A DNA stretch of 64,000 nt from Streptomyces lincolnensis (GCF_021173675.1 NZ_JAIHON010000019.1:124001-188000), one strand, 5' to 3'; shown: positions 18,453 to 27,498, counted from the first letter of the stretch. Made by a program: numbers and translations. Notes: generated from the letters alone by a model not told the origin.

Positions 18453-20189
18453 ATGACGGCCCTTCACGGCAGTGCCGCCCGCCGCTTCCCGTGGCAGGCG
18501 GCGCTCGGTCGCCTGGTCGCCGGGGCCGCCCTCCTGACGGCGGTGGGCGTGCTGCCCTGGCTGTCCGGCACCGACCCGGCGCTGACGGTCCTGCGCGCCC
18601 GCTCCGCCGACCAGGATCCGACACCGCAGCAACTGGACGCCGTACGCGCACAGCTGGACCTGGACCAGGGGCCGTTGGCGCATCTTCTGCACTGGCTGGG
18701 CGGTGACGCGGGCGTCTCCTGGGTGTCCGGTGACGCGGTCCTGCCGCAGATCACCAGCGCCCTGTCGGTGTCGCTGACACTGATGCTGGGCGCGCTCGTG
18801 GTCACCCTGCTGGTGGCCGCCCTGGTCTGCGTCCCCACGCTCGTCCTCGGCTCCCGGCGGCGGCTGGCCCGGGACCGGGCGGGCACGGGTGCCGCCGTCC
18901 TCGCCTCGCTCCCGAAGTTCCTGCTGGCCTCCGTCCTGGCGACGGTGTGCGGGGTGTGGTGGGGCTGGTTCCCCTCCAGCGGCTGGGAAGGCCCGCAGTG
19001 GATGGTGCTGCCCTCACTCGCGCTCGGCATCCCGTCCGGCGCGATGATCGGCGGAATGCTCGACCAGTCCCTGCCGGCCGCCTTCCACGAACCGTGGGCG
19101 CGGTCGGCGCACGCCTGCGGCCTGCCACCCTCCTACCTCGCCCGCAACGCGCTGCGGCGGACCCTGCCGGGCGTACTGCCGCAGTTCCTGCCGACCGTCG
19201 TGGCGCTGGTCGGCGGAGCGGTCGCGGTGGAGAAGATCTTCAACATCCCGGGACTCGGCCGGCTCGCGCTGGACTCCGCGATCGCCCAGGACCTCCCGGT
19301 GCTCCAGAGCACGACACTGGCCCTGGTGCTGCTCGGCGTGGCCGCGGGTGTCGTCGTACGACTGCTGCGCCACGCCCTGCTCGGCCGGCCCCTGCGGGAC
19401 GGCGCCCTGCCCACCCTGCACCGGCCCCGGCTCGTACCGCCCCGCTCGCTGCGCTGGATCGCCGGAGGCTGTGCGCTGGTCCTGCTCGCCCTCGTGGTGG
19501 CCGGGCTGCTGCGCGACCCCCTGCACGTGGACACGGCGGCACGGCTGTCCTCGCCGTCCGGCGCCCATCCCCTGGGCACCGACTCGCTCGGCCGCGATCT
19601 GCTGGCCCGGCTGGGGCACGGGGCGCTGCGCACGGCGGGCGTGGCCTTCGCGGTGACGGCGGTCAGCGCCCTGACCGGGCTGCTGCTCGGGATGGTGCCG
19701 CGGGCGAGCGCCGGGCTGACGGAGGTGACGGCGACCCTGCCGGCCGTTCTCGCCGGACTGCTGATCGCGGGCGTCACCGGACCCTCGGTGTGGGGTGCCG
19801 CCTGCGCGGTGTGCGTGGTCGGATGGACGCCGTACGCCGCCCAGACCGCCGCGCTGCTCGAACAGGAGCGTGCGAGCGGGCACATCGCCGCGGCCGTCTC
19901 CCTGGGCGCGGGCCGGGCGCACCTGCTGCGCCGGCACCTCCTGCCCGCCGTCGGCCCGGCCCTCCTGCGCAACGCCCTCCTACGGCTGCCCACCACCGTC
20001 CTCGTGCTGGCCTCCCTGGGCTTCCTCGGCCTGGGTGAGCAGCCGCCCACACCCGAGTGGGGACGGCTGCTGTCCGAGAACCAGCCGTACGTCGAACTCG
20101 CGCCCTGGACGGTACTGGGTCCCGCCGGGGCACTGGTCCTGCTGTCGGTGCTCGCGGTGACGGGGAGCGCGCTGGGGCGACGGGCCTGA
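18453..20189 (+). CDS. Fused DppB-DppC type ABC permease
   Basis: A 578-residue inner-membrane protein in which two BPD_transp_1 permeases are joined in one chain. The first half has hydrophobic helices and an EAA-type loop near residue 222 (GLPPSYLARNALRRTLPG). The second half opens with SLRWIAGGCALVLLALVVAGLL and carries a second loop near 484 (SLGAGRAHLLRRHLLPA). Normally DppB and DppC are separate subunits of about 300 residues each. The gene lies 6 bp after the binding-protein gene. No ATP-binding protein follows; the next gene is a convergent HxlR regulator. The transporter must borrow an ATPase, or its operon was cut here. Confidence 0.9.
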   Translation: MTALHGSAARRFPWQAALGRLVAGAALLTAVGVLPWLSGTDPALTVLRARSADQDPTPQQLDAVRAQLDLDQGPLAHLLHWLGGDAGVSWVSGDAVLPQITSALSVSLTLMLGALVVTLLVAALVCVPTLVLGSRRRLARDRAGTGAAVLASLPKFLLASVLATVCGVWWGWFPSSGWEGPQWMVLPSLALGIPSGAMIGGMLDQSLPAAFHEPWARSAHACGLPPSYLARNALRRTLPGVLPQFLPTVVALVGGAVAVEKIFNIPGLGRLALDSAIAQDLPVLQSTTLALVLLGVAAGVVVRLLRHALLGRPLRDGALPTLHRPRLVPPRSLRWIAGGCALVLLALVVAGLLRDPLHVDTAARLSSPSGAHPLGTDSLGRDLLARLGHGALRTAGVAFAVTAVSALTGLLLGMVPRASAGLTEVTATLPAVLAGLLIAGVTGPSVWGAACAVCVVGWTPYAAQTAALLEQERASGHIAAAVSLGAGRAHLLRRHLLPAVGPALLRNALLRLPTTVLVLASLGFLGLGEQPPTPEWGRLLSENQPYVELAPWTVLGPAGALVLLSVLAVTGSALGRRA

Positions 20190-20209
20190 CCCCGGCCCGG
20201 CCGCTCAGC

Positions 20210-20719
20210 TCACTCCGGCGACCTCATACGGAAGGCCGGGCCGGGGACGCTCTCGATGTCCTCCGCCTGCACCGGGTGGCCTCGTTCGCAGCGAATCTCG
20301 ACGTCGACCCGCGCGCCACACTCATGGTGCCGCGCCAGTACCGCCGGCCCTTCGGGATCGGCACGGTAACGGTCACCCCACTGCAGCAGTCCCATCACGG
20401 CCGGCACCAGATCCATGCCCTTGGGGGTGATCACATACTTCGGCCGGCTCCGCGAACCGGGCTCCTTGTACGTCTCGGTCGCCAGGATTCCCTCCTCCAC
20501 CAGCATCCGGAGCCGCGCCGCGAGGAGGTTGCGAGGACAGCCCAGGACGCGTTCGAAGTCACCGAAGCGGGACGAGCCGTACCAGACCTCGCGCAGGATC
20601 AGGATCGTCCACTTCTCGCCCACGACCTCGAGGGTCCGGGCGATCGAGCAGTTGGACGTGTCCCGGTCGAGCCGAGGGTTCATGCCGGTGTCCTGAAGGA
20701 CTTTGGTCCACGCATCCAT
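20210..20719 (-). CDS. HxlR-family regulator, copy 1
   Basis: A 169-residue winged-helix regulator. CSIARTLEVVGEKWTILILREVWYG with an early cysteine is the HxlR hallmark, followed by RFGDFERVLGCPRNLLAARLRMLVEEG (recognition helix and wing). A short extra tail has a Cys-rich flavour (HHECGARVDVEIRCERGH). By eye about 150 of 169 residues match the copy at 50041-50550, and the promoters also match. The ATG is at 20717-20719. It may respond to quinones or electrophiles like other HxlR proteins. The linked target here is unclear, because its upstream side faces the tail of a TetR gene. Confidence 0.92.
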   Translation of the reverse strand: MDAWTKVLQDTGMNPRLDRDTSNCSIARTLEVVGEKWTILILREVWYGSSRFGDFERVLGCPRNLLAARLRMLVEEGILATETYKEPGSRSRPKYVITPKGMDLVPAVMGLLQWGDRYRADPEGPAVLARHHECGARVDVEIRCERGHPVQAEDIESVPGPAFRMRSPE

Positions 20720-20741
20720 GGGAGCAATGCTAGCCGAGTTT

Positions 20742-20760
20742 GGTTTACTTTTACATACCC
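20742..20760. promoter_or_regulatory. Recurrent 19-bp element, site A
   Basis: GGTTTACTTTTACATACCC lies just upstream of HxlR copy 1. Near-identical elements occur at 50574-50592 (upstream of HxlR copy 2) and 63595-63613. It is probably an HxlR operator or promoter. Here it overlaps the stop codon of the TetR gene at 20751. Confidence 0.6.
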
Positions 20761-21341
20761 AGCCCGGCGTCCAGCAGGGCGAGGCCGTTGACCACTCCCT
20801 GTTCGAGGAGTTCGTGGGCGAGTTGACGGTCGGTCAGGGCACGGGCGAGCTGCAGGGTCCCCGCCATCAGGCCGAGGAGGCTGAGCGCCTTCACGCGCGC
20901 GGAGGACGGATCCTCGGGCGCCAGGCGGGAGGCGATGCCGTCGATGAGGATCAGCACCCCGTCGGTGTACGCCTGCCTGGTCATGTCGCCGCAGCGCCCG
21001 ATCTCGTCGAGGAGCGCGGCATTGGGGCAGCCGTCGCCGATGTCGTCGCGGTGCTGGGGCGACAGGTATCCCCGCACGATCTGTTCGATTCCGGCACGGC
21101 CAGGCATGGCGCGCGCGACGACGTTCTCGGCCTGGGCCTTCAGCTGGTCGGCGATGGCCGTGGCGACGAGGTCGTCCTTGGATGCGAAGTGAGCGTAGAA
21201 GGCCCCATTGGTCAGCCCCGCGTCCTTCATGAGCGTCGAGACCCCGGAGCCGTCGATACCGTCCTGCTTGAAACGACGGCCCGCCGTCTCGATGATCCGG
21301 CGCCTCGTCTCCGCCTTGTGCTCTTTTCCGTACCGCACCAC
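20751..21341 (-). CDS. TetR-family regulator
   Basis: A 196-residue TetR repressor. The N-terminal HTH runs TRRRIIETAGRRFKQDGIDGSGVSTLMKDAGLTNGAFYAHFASKDDLV. The ligand domain follows, with YLSPQHRDDIGDGCPNAALLDEIGRC near the middle. The GTG at 21339-21341 is used because GAAGGAG sits 8 nt upstream; an ATG at 21346-21348 is in another frame. The central block closely resembles the relic at 34612-34960, so this lineage has been copied within the island. The ligand and target are unknown. The upstream A+T-rich stretch near 21392-21420 may hold its promoter. Confidence 0.88.
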   Translation of the reverse strand: MVRYGKEHKAETRRRIIETAGRRFKQDGIDGSGVSTLMKDAGLTNGAFYAHFASKDDLVATAIADQLKAQAENVVARAMPGRAGIEQIVRGYLSPQHRDDIGDGCPNAALLDEIGRCGDMTRQAYTDGVLILIDGIASRLAPEDPSSARVKALSLLGLMAGTLQLARALTDRQLAHELLEQGVVNGLALLDAGLGM

Positions 21342-21466
21342 AGCACATACTCCTTCACCGGAAGGACCGGGTTGCCCTTCACCGGCTTCACCACTCTATG
21401 ATATTACGAACATACTCCAACAGGGTGGCGGCGGTGATGTGGGGTGAGCGTCGGGCTTGCCGACGC

Positions 21467-21967
21467 TCACTTCCGCGCGGGAGGTACCGGGAAGAGCATG
21501 CAGCTACTGGTGGCGTGGGCGAGCAGTCGGTCCCTGCCGTCGACCAACTGCGCTTGGGCGAGGGCTGTTTGGCGTCCCTGGCTGATCACCGTGCCGATGG
21601 CGCGCACCGTGCCGGTATCGACGGTGATCCGTCGCAGGAACTTCACCGTCAGGTCGAGCGAGGTGTAGGCCATGCCCTGCGGAAGGGTCGACTGGACGGC
21701 ACAGCCCGCCGCCGAGTCGAGCAGGGTGGCGAAGATGCCACCGTGCACACTGCCGATCGGGTTGTAGTGCTCCTCCCCCGACGTCAGGGAGAAGACCGCC
21801 CTGCCGGGCTCCACCTCGTCCAGGGTGAAGTCGATGGAGTAATTGATGGGCGGCGCCGGCAGTCGCCCCTCCTTCAGCTCGCGCAGGAAGTCGATGCCGG
21901 CCATGCGTCCGGCGGCCTCCGCCAGGATCGCGGGATCTTCCCACTGGTACGTACGCGTGCGTCCCAC
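21467..21967 (-). CDS. PaaI-like hotdog-fold thioesterase
   Basis: A 166-residue hotdog thioesterase, expected to hydrolyse acyl- or aryl-CoA thioesters. The family signature HGGIFATLLDSAAG is preceded by YNPIGSV, and the helix-strand ending AYTSLDLTVKFLRRI is typical. The GTG start at 21965-21967 is supported by GGGAAGG about 9 nt upstream; the frame stays open for 166 more codons through the divergent HxlR gene, which is not coding in this sense. It is divergent from HxlR at 22061 and probably controlled by it. It may recycle CoA or rescue stalled aromatic-CoA intermediates. Confidence 0.85.
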   Translation of the reverse strand: MGRTRTYQWEDPAILAEAAGRMAGIDFLRELKEGRLPAPPINYSIDFTLDEVEPGRAVFSLTSGEEHYNPIGSVHGGIFATLLDSAAGCAVQSTLPQGMAYTSLDLTVKFLRRITVDTGTVRAIGTVISQGRQTALAQAQLVDGRDRLLAHATSSCMLFPVPPARK

Positions 21968-21988
21968 GACCGGGCACCTTCCCGTCTG

Positions 21989-22000
21989 ACTTTTGCAAGT
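21989..22000. promoter_or_regulatory. ACTT-N4-AAGT inverted repeat
   Basis: ACTTTTGCAAGT lies between the divergent thioesterase and HxlR genes. Its arms resemble the TACTT and AAGTA half-sites of the element near HxlR copy 2, so it is a plausible HxlR operator. Confidence 0.4.
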
Positions 22001-22060
22001 GAAGCTAGCCACCCACTCACCTGACTGCCAATAACGAAGCCAGATGCCTACGATGACGGG

Positions 22061-22528
22061 ATGGAGTGGCTTGAGGCGAGCACGGAGAACTGCCCCGTCC
22101 AGCGCACGCTCGACGTGGTCGGAGAGAAGTGGACCCTGCTGATCCTGCGGGACGCCGTCAACGGAGTCCGCCGCTTCGACGACTTCCACCGCCACATCGG
22201 CCTGTCGGAAGCCGTCCTCAGCGACCGCCTCCGGAAACTGATCGCGGCCGGCGTCCTGAAGACCGTCCCATACCAGGAGCCGGGCAGCCGCTCCCGCAAC
22301 GAGTACCACCTCACTCGCAAGGGCTGGGACCTGTGGCCCGTCCTCATGGCGCTGAGCCAGTGGGGCGAGACGTACGCACTCGGCCCGGAGGGCCCCGTAC
22401 TGGACGTCCGCCACAGCGACTGCGACGCCCCGGTCCGCGTCGTCGTCGAGTGCTCCGCGGAGCACTCGGCCCTCACCCCGCGCGACGTCACGGCCCGCCT
22501 CGGACCCGGCGCCCGCCTTCGGACATGA
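22061..22528 (+). CDS. HxlR-family regulator
   Basis: A 155-residue winged-helix regulator with the HxlR pattern NCPVQRTLDVVGEKWTLLILRDAVNG and RFDDFHRHIGLSEAVLSDRLRKLI. The C-terminal tail has a CDAPVRVVVECSAEH segment, similar in layout to the other HxlR proteins here but clearly divergent in sequence. It is divergent from the thioesterase gene at 21467 with a 93-bp shared promoter, its likely target. Confidence 0.9.
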   Translation: MEWLEASTENCPVQRTLDVVGEKWTLLILRDAVNGVRRFDDFHRHIGLSEAVLSDRLRKLIAAGVLKTVPYQEPGSRSRNEYHLTRKGWDLWPVLMALSQWGETYALGPEGPVLDVRHSDCDAPVRVVVECSAEHSALTPRDVTARLGPGARLRT

Positions 22529-22775
22529 CCCTTCGGACCTGAACGGTCACGCGCCCCGTCGGCTGCGGGCCGGACGCCCCTGTTGACCGGGCTCACCGGC
22601 TGACACCAGGCCACATTCACTCGGCGGTCGTCAGATCCACCGCGGGCGAACAGCCGCCGCCCGGCGACCCCATGCCGCCGCACCTGCCGGTCGACCACTC
22701 ACCCCCGAAGCGCCCGCTCGTCGTCGCGGGCTGCGAAGCCACGACTTCCCAGGACCCGCACTTGACACGATCACC

Positions 22776-22795
22776 TTATCGGCAACAGTGTATCC
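22776..22795. promoter_or_regulatory. Candidate TetR operator before catabolic operon
   Basis: TTATCGGCAACAGTGTATCC lies immediately upstream of the hydrolase start. Read on the minus strand, the region upstream of the TetR gene at 27495 has CATATCGGTTACGGTGTTGC (28220-28239). Both fit TATCGGnnACnGTGT. A TTGACA at 22762-22767 may be the -35 box. Confidence 0.5.
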
Positions 22796-22798
22796 ATT

Positions 22799-23632
22799 AT
22801 GAGCACCTGGTCTGAGCCGCAGCCCGATTCCCGGTTCGTCGTGGTGGGGGGATTGCGGATCCACTACAAACGCGCCGGCGGCGGCCCGGCACTCGTCCTG
22901 CTGCACGGCAGCGCGTCGTCGCTTCAGCACTTCGACCGTGCGGCGGACCTGCTGTCGGAGTCGTTCGACGTCATCCGCCCCGACCTGCCGGGGTTCGGCC
23001 TGACAGGCCCTCGCGCGGACCGCGACTACCGCATCCCCGCCTATGCCGCGACGGTGGCGGACTTCCTGGAGGCCCTGAGCGTGCCGCGCTACGCGGTGGC
23101 GGGCAACTCACTGGGCGGCAACATCGCCTGGAACCTCGCGCTGGACCACCCGGAGCGGCTGACCGGCCTGGTGCTGGTCAACGCCACCGGATACCCGGAG
23201 AAAGAGATACCGGCAGGCATGCGCCTGACACGCAACCCACTGCTGCGCCCCCTGCTGCGGCGGGTGATGCCGCGCGGTGCCATCGAGCGCAACCTGCGCT
23301 CGAACGTCGGCTCGCGCTCCACGATCGTGGACGACGCCATGGTGGACCGCGCCCACCAGCTCATGAACCGGCCCGGGAACCGCTCGGCCTTCGTCGACTT
23401 CTGCAACACGGACCAGCCCGACCGCAGCGCGCAGATCCCCCGCATCGCGGTGCCCACGCTCGTGCTGCGCAGCGCGGGCATCGACGGCCAGCACTTCACC
23501 CGTGACATCCCCGGTGCCACGGAGCTGGTGCACCTCCACGGCGGTCACCTGCTGCCCGAAGAGGAGCCCCAGTGGGTCTCGGACGCGATCGCGGAGTTCC
23601 TGCGCTCCTCCACCGACACCCCCACGCACTGA
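22799..23632 (+). CDS. Alpha/beta hydrolase (C-C bond hydrolase-like)
   Basis: A 277-residue alpha/beta hydrolase. The oxyanion-hole motif LLHGSASS is near residue 35, the nucleophile elbow AGNSLGGN places Ser104, and HGGHLLPEE near the end carries the catalytic histidine. The sequence resembles hydrolases that cut ring-fission products or esters. It is the first gene of a compact four-gene operon with a second hydrolase, a flavin monooxygenase and an amidohydrolase. This suggests a route in which an aromatic or heterocyclic ring is hydroxylated and opened. The precise substrate is unknown. Confidence 0.9.
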   Translation: MSTWSEPQPDSRFVVVGGLRIHYKRAGGGPALVLLHGSASSLQHFDRAADLLSESFDVIRPDLPGFGLTGPRADRDYRIPAYAATVADFLEALSVPRYAVAGNSLGGNIAWNLALDHPERLTGLVLVNATGYPEKEIPAGMRLTRNPLLRPLLRRVMPRGAIERNLRSNVGSRSTIVDDAMVDRAHQLMNRPGNRSAFVDFCNTDQPDRSAQIPRIAVPTLVLRSAGIDGQHFTRDIPGATELVHLHGGHLLPEEEPQWVSDAIAEFLRSSTDTPTH

Positions 23633-23651
23633 GGCCGAGGAGGCCCGTTCC

Positions 23652-24557
23652 ATGAAGTACTTCGTCGCACCGGGCGAGGACCGACGGCTCACCGCCGCAT
23701 CGCGGCAAGCCCTGCGCGGCAGTTTCGTCGAGCTCTCCGACGGCGTCACGCACTACGAACTGAAGGGCCCCGAGGACGGCGAACTGGTCGTGATGGCGGG
23801 CGGCCTGACCATCCCGCTCTTCTACTGGGACGGCCTCGTCACCGAGCTGAACGCCCGCGGGCTGCGGACTCTGACCTGCAGCGCGTACGGCCGCGGCTAC
23901 TCGGACCGGGTGCGGGCGCGATACGACGAAACCCTCTTCACGCGACAGCTGGCCGAGCTGACCGAACGGCTCGGCCTGACCACGCGGCCACTGCACCTCG
24001 TCGGCACCTCCATGGGCGCACTCGTCGCCATGAACCACGCCGCCCAGTACCGCTCGCAGGTGTCCACCCTCACCATCGTCGGCCCCGCCGGTCTCGCGAA
24101 ACCGCGGCCGACCTCCCCTCACCGGATACTGCGCAACGATCTGCTGGCCGGTGTCGTCGCCCGGCGGCGCGGCCGCCGGATACTCCAGGGACACCTCGGG
24201 CACAACGTCCGCGACCCCGGGCTCGGCGCGAAACTGACGGACATGGTCCTTGACGCCTTCCGCTTCGAGGGTTCGCTGTACGCGGTCTTCGACACGCTGC
24301 AGCACCTACCGGTCTCCGGCCGTGACGAGCTCTTCCGGCAGACGGGCGCGCTGGGCATTCCCACGCTGCTCCTGTGGGGCGACGAGGACGCCGTCACGCC
24401 CCTGGCCCACCTCGACACGGCTCGCGCCCTGCTGAAGCCGCTGCATCGTCATGTCATTCCCGAGTGCGGGCACATGGCCCCATTCGAACGCCCGCGCCAC
24501 GTCGCCGACCAGCTCGTCCCGTTCGTGGCCGCACCCGCCGAAAGGCTCGACCGATGA
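23652..24557 (+). CDS. Alpha/beta hydrolase
   Basis: A 301-residue alpha/beta hydrolase. The nucleophile elbow VGTSMGAL places Ser120, LWGDEDAVTP holds the likely acid, and CGHMAPFERP the histidine. The oxyanion segment is GGLTIPLFYWDG rather than a canonical HG. ATG 23652 follows a GAGGAGG-rich stretch. Its stop overlaps the monooxygenase start (ATGA at 24554-24557), implying translational coupling. A second, unlike hydrolase in the same operon suggests two hydrolytic steps. Confidence 0.88.
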   Translation: MKYFVAPGEDRRLTAASRQALRGSFVELSDGVTHYELKGPEDGELVVMAGGLTIPLFYWDGLVTELNARGLRTLTCSAYGRGYSDRVRARYDETLFTRQLAELTERLGLTTRPLHLVGTSMGALVAMNHAAQYRSQVSTLTIVGPAGLAKPRPTSPHRILRNDLLAGVVARRRGRRILQGHLGHNVRDPGLGAKLTDMVLDAFRFEGSLYAVFDTLQHLPVSGRDELFRQTGALGIPTLLLWGDEDAVTPLAHLDTARALLKPLHRHVIPECGHMAPFERPRHVADQLVPFVAAPAERLDR

Positions 24558-26083
24558 ACAACCCTCAGGTCATCGACGTACTGGTCATCGGTGCGGGCCC
24601 TTCGGGCTCCGCCGTGGCGATCGACCTCGTACGGCGGGGACTCGACGTACGGATCGTCGACAGGTCTCCCCATGCCTTCGACGGCTCCCGCGCCAAGGGC
24701 GTCCAGCCCCGCAGTCTCGAAGTCCTCGAAGACCTCGGTGCCCTCGACGAGGTGCTGGCCGGCGGCAGCATCTACCCCAAGCTCGGGGTCCACGCGGGCC
24801 CCCTCGCCGTGCCCTGGAAGATGTTCCCCCACCGGGAGGCGACCCCGGACGTCCCCTACCCGAACACCTGGCTGATCCCTCAGTTCCGCACGGACCGCGC
24901 CCTGCACGCCCGGCTCGGCGAGCTCGGCCGTGAGATCGAGTTCGGCAGCGAACTGACCGAGCTGACGCAGGACGAGGACACGGTGGTCGCCAAGGTGGCG
25001 GGCGCGGACGGCACCGAGGAGATCGTCGCCCGGTACGTCGTAGGCGCCGACGGCGGTTCCAGTGCGGTGCGCAAGCAGCTCGGCATCGGGTTCGTCGGGA
25101 CGACGCACGAGAGCGACCGGATGCTCATCGTCGATGCCACCGTGACCGGGCTGGCCCGCAACCGGTGGCACATGTGGCCCGGCCGCGGCGGCAGGCGCAT
25201 CGGCGCCTGTCCGCTCCCCGGCAGCGGCATGTTCCAGTGGATGATCAGCCTCGGGCCCGACGAGGCAGCGCCCTCCGACAAGGACGACATCCTCCGGCGG
25301 ATCCACGCCCACACCCGCGACCGGCGCATTCAGCTGCACGACATCCACTGGACGTCGGTGTTCCGACCGAACATCCGCTTGGCGGAGAACTACGGCCGGG
25401 GACGCGCCTTCCTCGTCGGTGACGCCGCGCACGTCCACACCCCGGCCGGCGCCCAGGGCCTGAACACCGGTATCCAGGACGGCTACAACCTCGGCTGGAA
25501 GATCAGTCAGGTCCTCGCCGGGGCGAGCGCGGCACTGCTGGACACCTACGAGGCGGAAAGGCAGCCGATCGCCGCCGGGGTGCTTGGCCTGTCCACGGAG
25601 AAGTGGGGCGGCATGTCCAAGCTCGACCCGTCGAGCATGAAGCGGGGCAAGGACGAGCAGCAACTCGCCCTGACCTACTACGGCGGTCCGCTCGCTCCCG
25701 CCGACGGCATGCGCACCTCGACGCTGCGCGTGGGCGACCGCGCCCCGGACGCCGGGCTGCTCCGCGCCGACGGGACCGGGACCCGGCTGTTCGACGCCTT
25801 CCGCGGGCCGCACTTCACCGCCATCGCCTACGGCGCGGGCGCCGCCCGGGATCTCGACGTGCTCGCCTGGCAGACGTCCGGCGCTCGGCTGGAGCGGCTG
25901 AAGGTCGGGGCGAGAGCCGCCGACGGTCTCGCCTTCTCCGACCCCGAGAACACGTTGAAGAGCGCTTACGGCCTTGACGGCGACACGCTGCTGCTGATCC
26001 GTCCCGACGGCTACATCGGGCACATCGCCACCCGGGACTTCCTCACCACCACTCAATCCGCCGCGCGGGCCATGACGCCATGA
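24554..26083 (+). CDS. FAD-dependent aromatic monooxygenase (PheA/TfdB family)
   Basis: A 509-residue class A flavoprotein hydroxylase. The Rossmann motif VIGAGPSGSA begins at Gly13, the DG motif is GADGGSSAVRKQLG near 165, and the GD motif is FLVGDAAHVHTPAGAQG near 289. A thioredoxin-like C-terminal domain (about 390-509, GDRAPDAGLL onward) is characteristic of phenol, MHP and polyketide hydroxylases. It should insert one oxygen atom into an aromatic substrate using NAD(P)H. It overlaps the upstream hydrolase gene by 4 bp and the next frame begins at its stop. It is the key oxidative step of this operon. Confidence 0.92.
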   Translation: MNNPQVIDVLVIGAGPSGSAVAIDLVRRGLDVRIVDRSPHAFDGSRAKGVQPRSLEVLEDLGALDEVLAGGSIYPKLGVHAGPLAVPWKMFPHREATPDVPYPNTWLIPQFRTDRALHARLGELGREIEFGSELTELTQDEDTVVAKVAGADGTEEIVARYVVGADGGSSAVRKQLGIGFVGTTHESDRMLIVDATVTGLARNRWHMWPGRGGRRIGACPLPGSGMFQWMISLGPDEAAPSDKDDILRRIHAHTRDRRIQLHDIHWTSVFRPNIRLAENYGRGRAFLVGDAAHVHTPAGAQGLNTGIQDGYNLGWKISQVLAGASAALLDTYEAERQPIAAGVLGLSTEKWGGMSKLDPSSMKRGKDEQQLALTYYGGPLAPADGMRTSTLRVGDRAPDAGLLRADGTGTRLFDAFRGPHFTAIAYGAGAARDLDVLAWQTSGARLERLKVGARAADGLAFSDPENTLKSAYGLDGDTLLLIRPDGYIGHIATRDFLTTTQSAARAMTP

Positions 26084-26142
26084 GCAAGGAGCCGCACCAT
26101 GTCCCAGCACAGCCGCACCTCCCCCGGCCGGAGGTCCACCGT

Positions 26143-27468
26143 ATGAGCCGCGTACTGCTGCGCGGGGCGCAGGTCATCACGATGGTGCCGGGCCGTCCGG
26201 ACGCCGAGCACGCCGATGTCCTCGTCGACGGTGACCGCATCGCCGCCGTCGGCGACAACATCGAGGCACCCGACGCCGAAGTCGTCGACTTCTCCGGCCG
26301 GATCGTCATCCCCGGCCTGGTCAACGCCCACCTGCACACCTGGCAGACCGCTCTGCGCTCCGCGGGCGCCGACTGGACACTGATGGAGTACCTCACCCAC
26401 CTCCACGGCGAGTGCGTCGGGCACTACACCCCGGCCGACATGCACATCAGTAATCTCGCCGGCGCACTGAACCAGCTCAACTGCGGTACGACCACCCTCG
26501 GCGACTGGTGTCACAACGTCCTGTCGCCCGAACATGCCGACGCCGCCGTCCAAGGCCTGGCCCAGGCGGGGATCCGCGCCGTCTTCCTGCACGGCACGCC
26601 CTACCGTGCGCCGGACGTCCCCCACCCCCTCACCGAGATCGACCGGCTGCTCGACGGCCCCGTCCGCGACCACGCCCTCCTCACCCTGGGCATGGCCCTG
26701 CAGGGACCTCAGTACTCCTCGCCCGAGACGGCGGTGGCCGACTTCCGGGCCGGCTCGGAACGCGGCCTCGTCGTTTCCCTGCACCAGAGCGGCGGAGAGC
26801 CCGCACCCGGCTGGGAAGCCGTGCGCGCCGCCCAACTGTTCAGCCCTCTGACCAACATCGCGCACGGGATCGACCTGCCCGACGACTGGCTCAAGATGCT
26901 CCTCGAAGCGGGCGTCACCTTCACCACCACCCCGGAGAACGAACTGGGCCAAGGACACGGCACACCCGTCACCGGGTCCCTGCTGCGCCTGCACGGGGCG
27001 CCCTCCCTGGGCACCGACATCGACACCGCCGTACCCGGCAAGGTCCTCACCGCGGCCCGCATCGCCCTGGCCCACCAGCGTGGCCTGGACCATGCCCGAC
27101 ACCGGCAGGAGACCGGCATGCACGCCGGCACCGCTTCGGTGACCGCCAGACAGGCACTGGCCTGGGCCACGGTCGAGGGGGCGAAGGCGCTGGGCCTGGC
27201 CGACCGGGTGGGCCGGATCGAGGCGGGCATGCAAGCCGACCTGGTCGCCGTGGACGCCCGGGCAGTCAACCTGTGGCCGGCACACGACCCGGTCGCCACG
27301 GTCCTGCACGCCGACATCGCCAACATCGAAGCGGTGATGGTCGCCGGCACCTGGCGCAAACGCGATCACGCCCTGCTCACGACCCGACTCGACGACGTCA
27401 AGGACCAGCTCCGCGAATCCGGAGAGCGGCTGCTGCACAGCATCGGGCCCGCAGGCCCTCGGACCTGA
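26143..27468 (+). CDS. Metal-dependent amidohydrolase (Atz/Trz-like)
   Basis: A 441-residue amidohydrolase-superfamily enzyme. The metal-binding HxH is His63-x-His65 in NAHLHTWQ; further conserved positions are the histidine of SLHQSGGE near 213, IAHG near 240 and the aspartate of LGTDID near 292. The closest character is the triazine/guanine deaminase branch. ATG 26143 is chosen because GGAGG at 26130-26134 lies 8 nt upstream. An in-frame ATG at 26080 overlaps the monooxygenase stop but has no ribosome site. It likely deaminates or dechlorinates a cyclic intermediate in the same pathway. Confidence 0.88.
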   Translation: MSRVLLRGAQVITMVPGRPDAEHADVLVDGDRIAAVGDNIEAPDAEVVDFSGRIVIPGLVNAHLHTWQTALRSAGADWTLMEYLTHLHGECVGHYTPADMHISNLAGALNQLNCGTTTLGDWCHNVLSPEHADAAVQGLAQAGIRAVFLHGTPYRAPDVPHPLTEIDRLLDGPVRDHALLTLGMALQGPQYSSPETAVADFRAGSERGLVVSLHQSGGEPAPGWEAVRAAQLFSPLTNIAHGIDLPDDWLKMLLEAGVTFTTTPENELGQGHGTPVTGSLLRLHGAPSLGTDIDTAVPGKVLTAARIALAHQRGLDHARHRQETGMHAGTASVTARQALAWATVEGAKALGLADRVGRIEAGMQADLVAVDARAVNLWPAHDPVATVLHADIANIEAVMVAGTWRKRDHALLTTRLDDVKDQLRESGERLLHSIGPAGPRT

Positions 27469-27498
27469 CTCGTCCGAGTGATCACGTCGCTCGGTCAG
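27465..27498. terminator. Hairpin at convergent stops
   Basis: CTGAC and CCGAG pair with CTCGG and the overlapping GTCAG across an 11-nt loop, spanning the stops of the amidohydrolase and the convergent TetR gene. The stem is interrupted, so this is a modest candidate. Confidence 0.4.
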
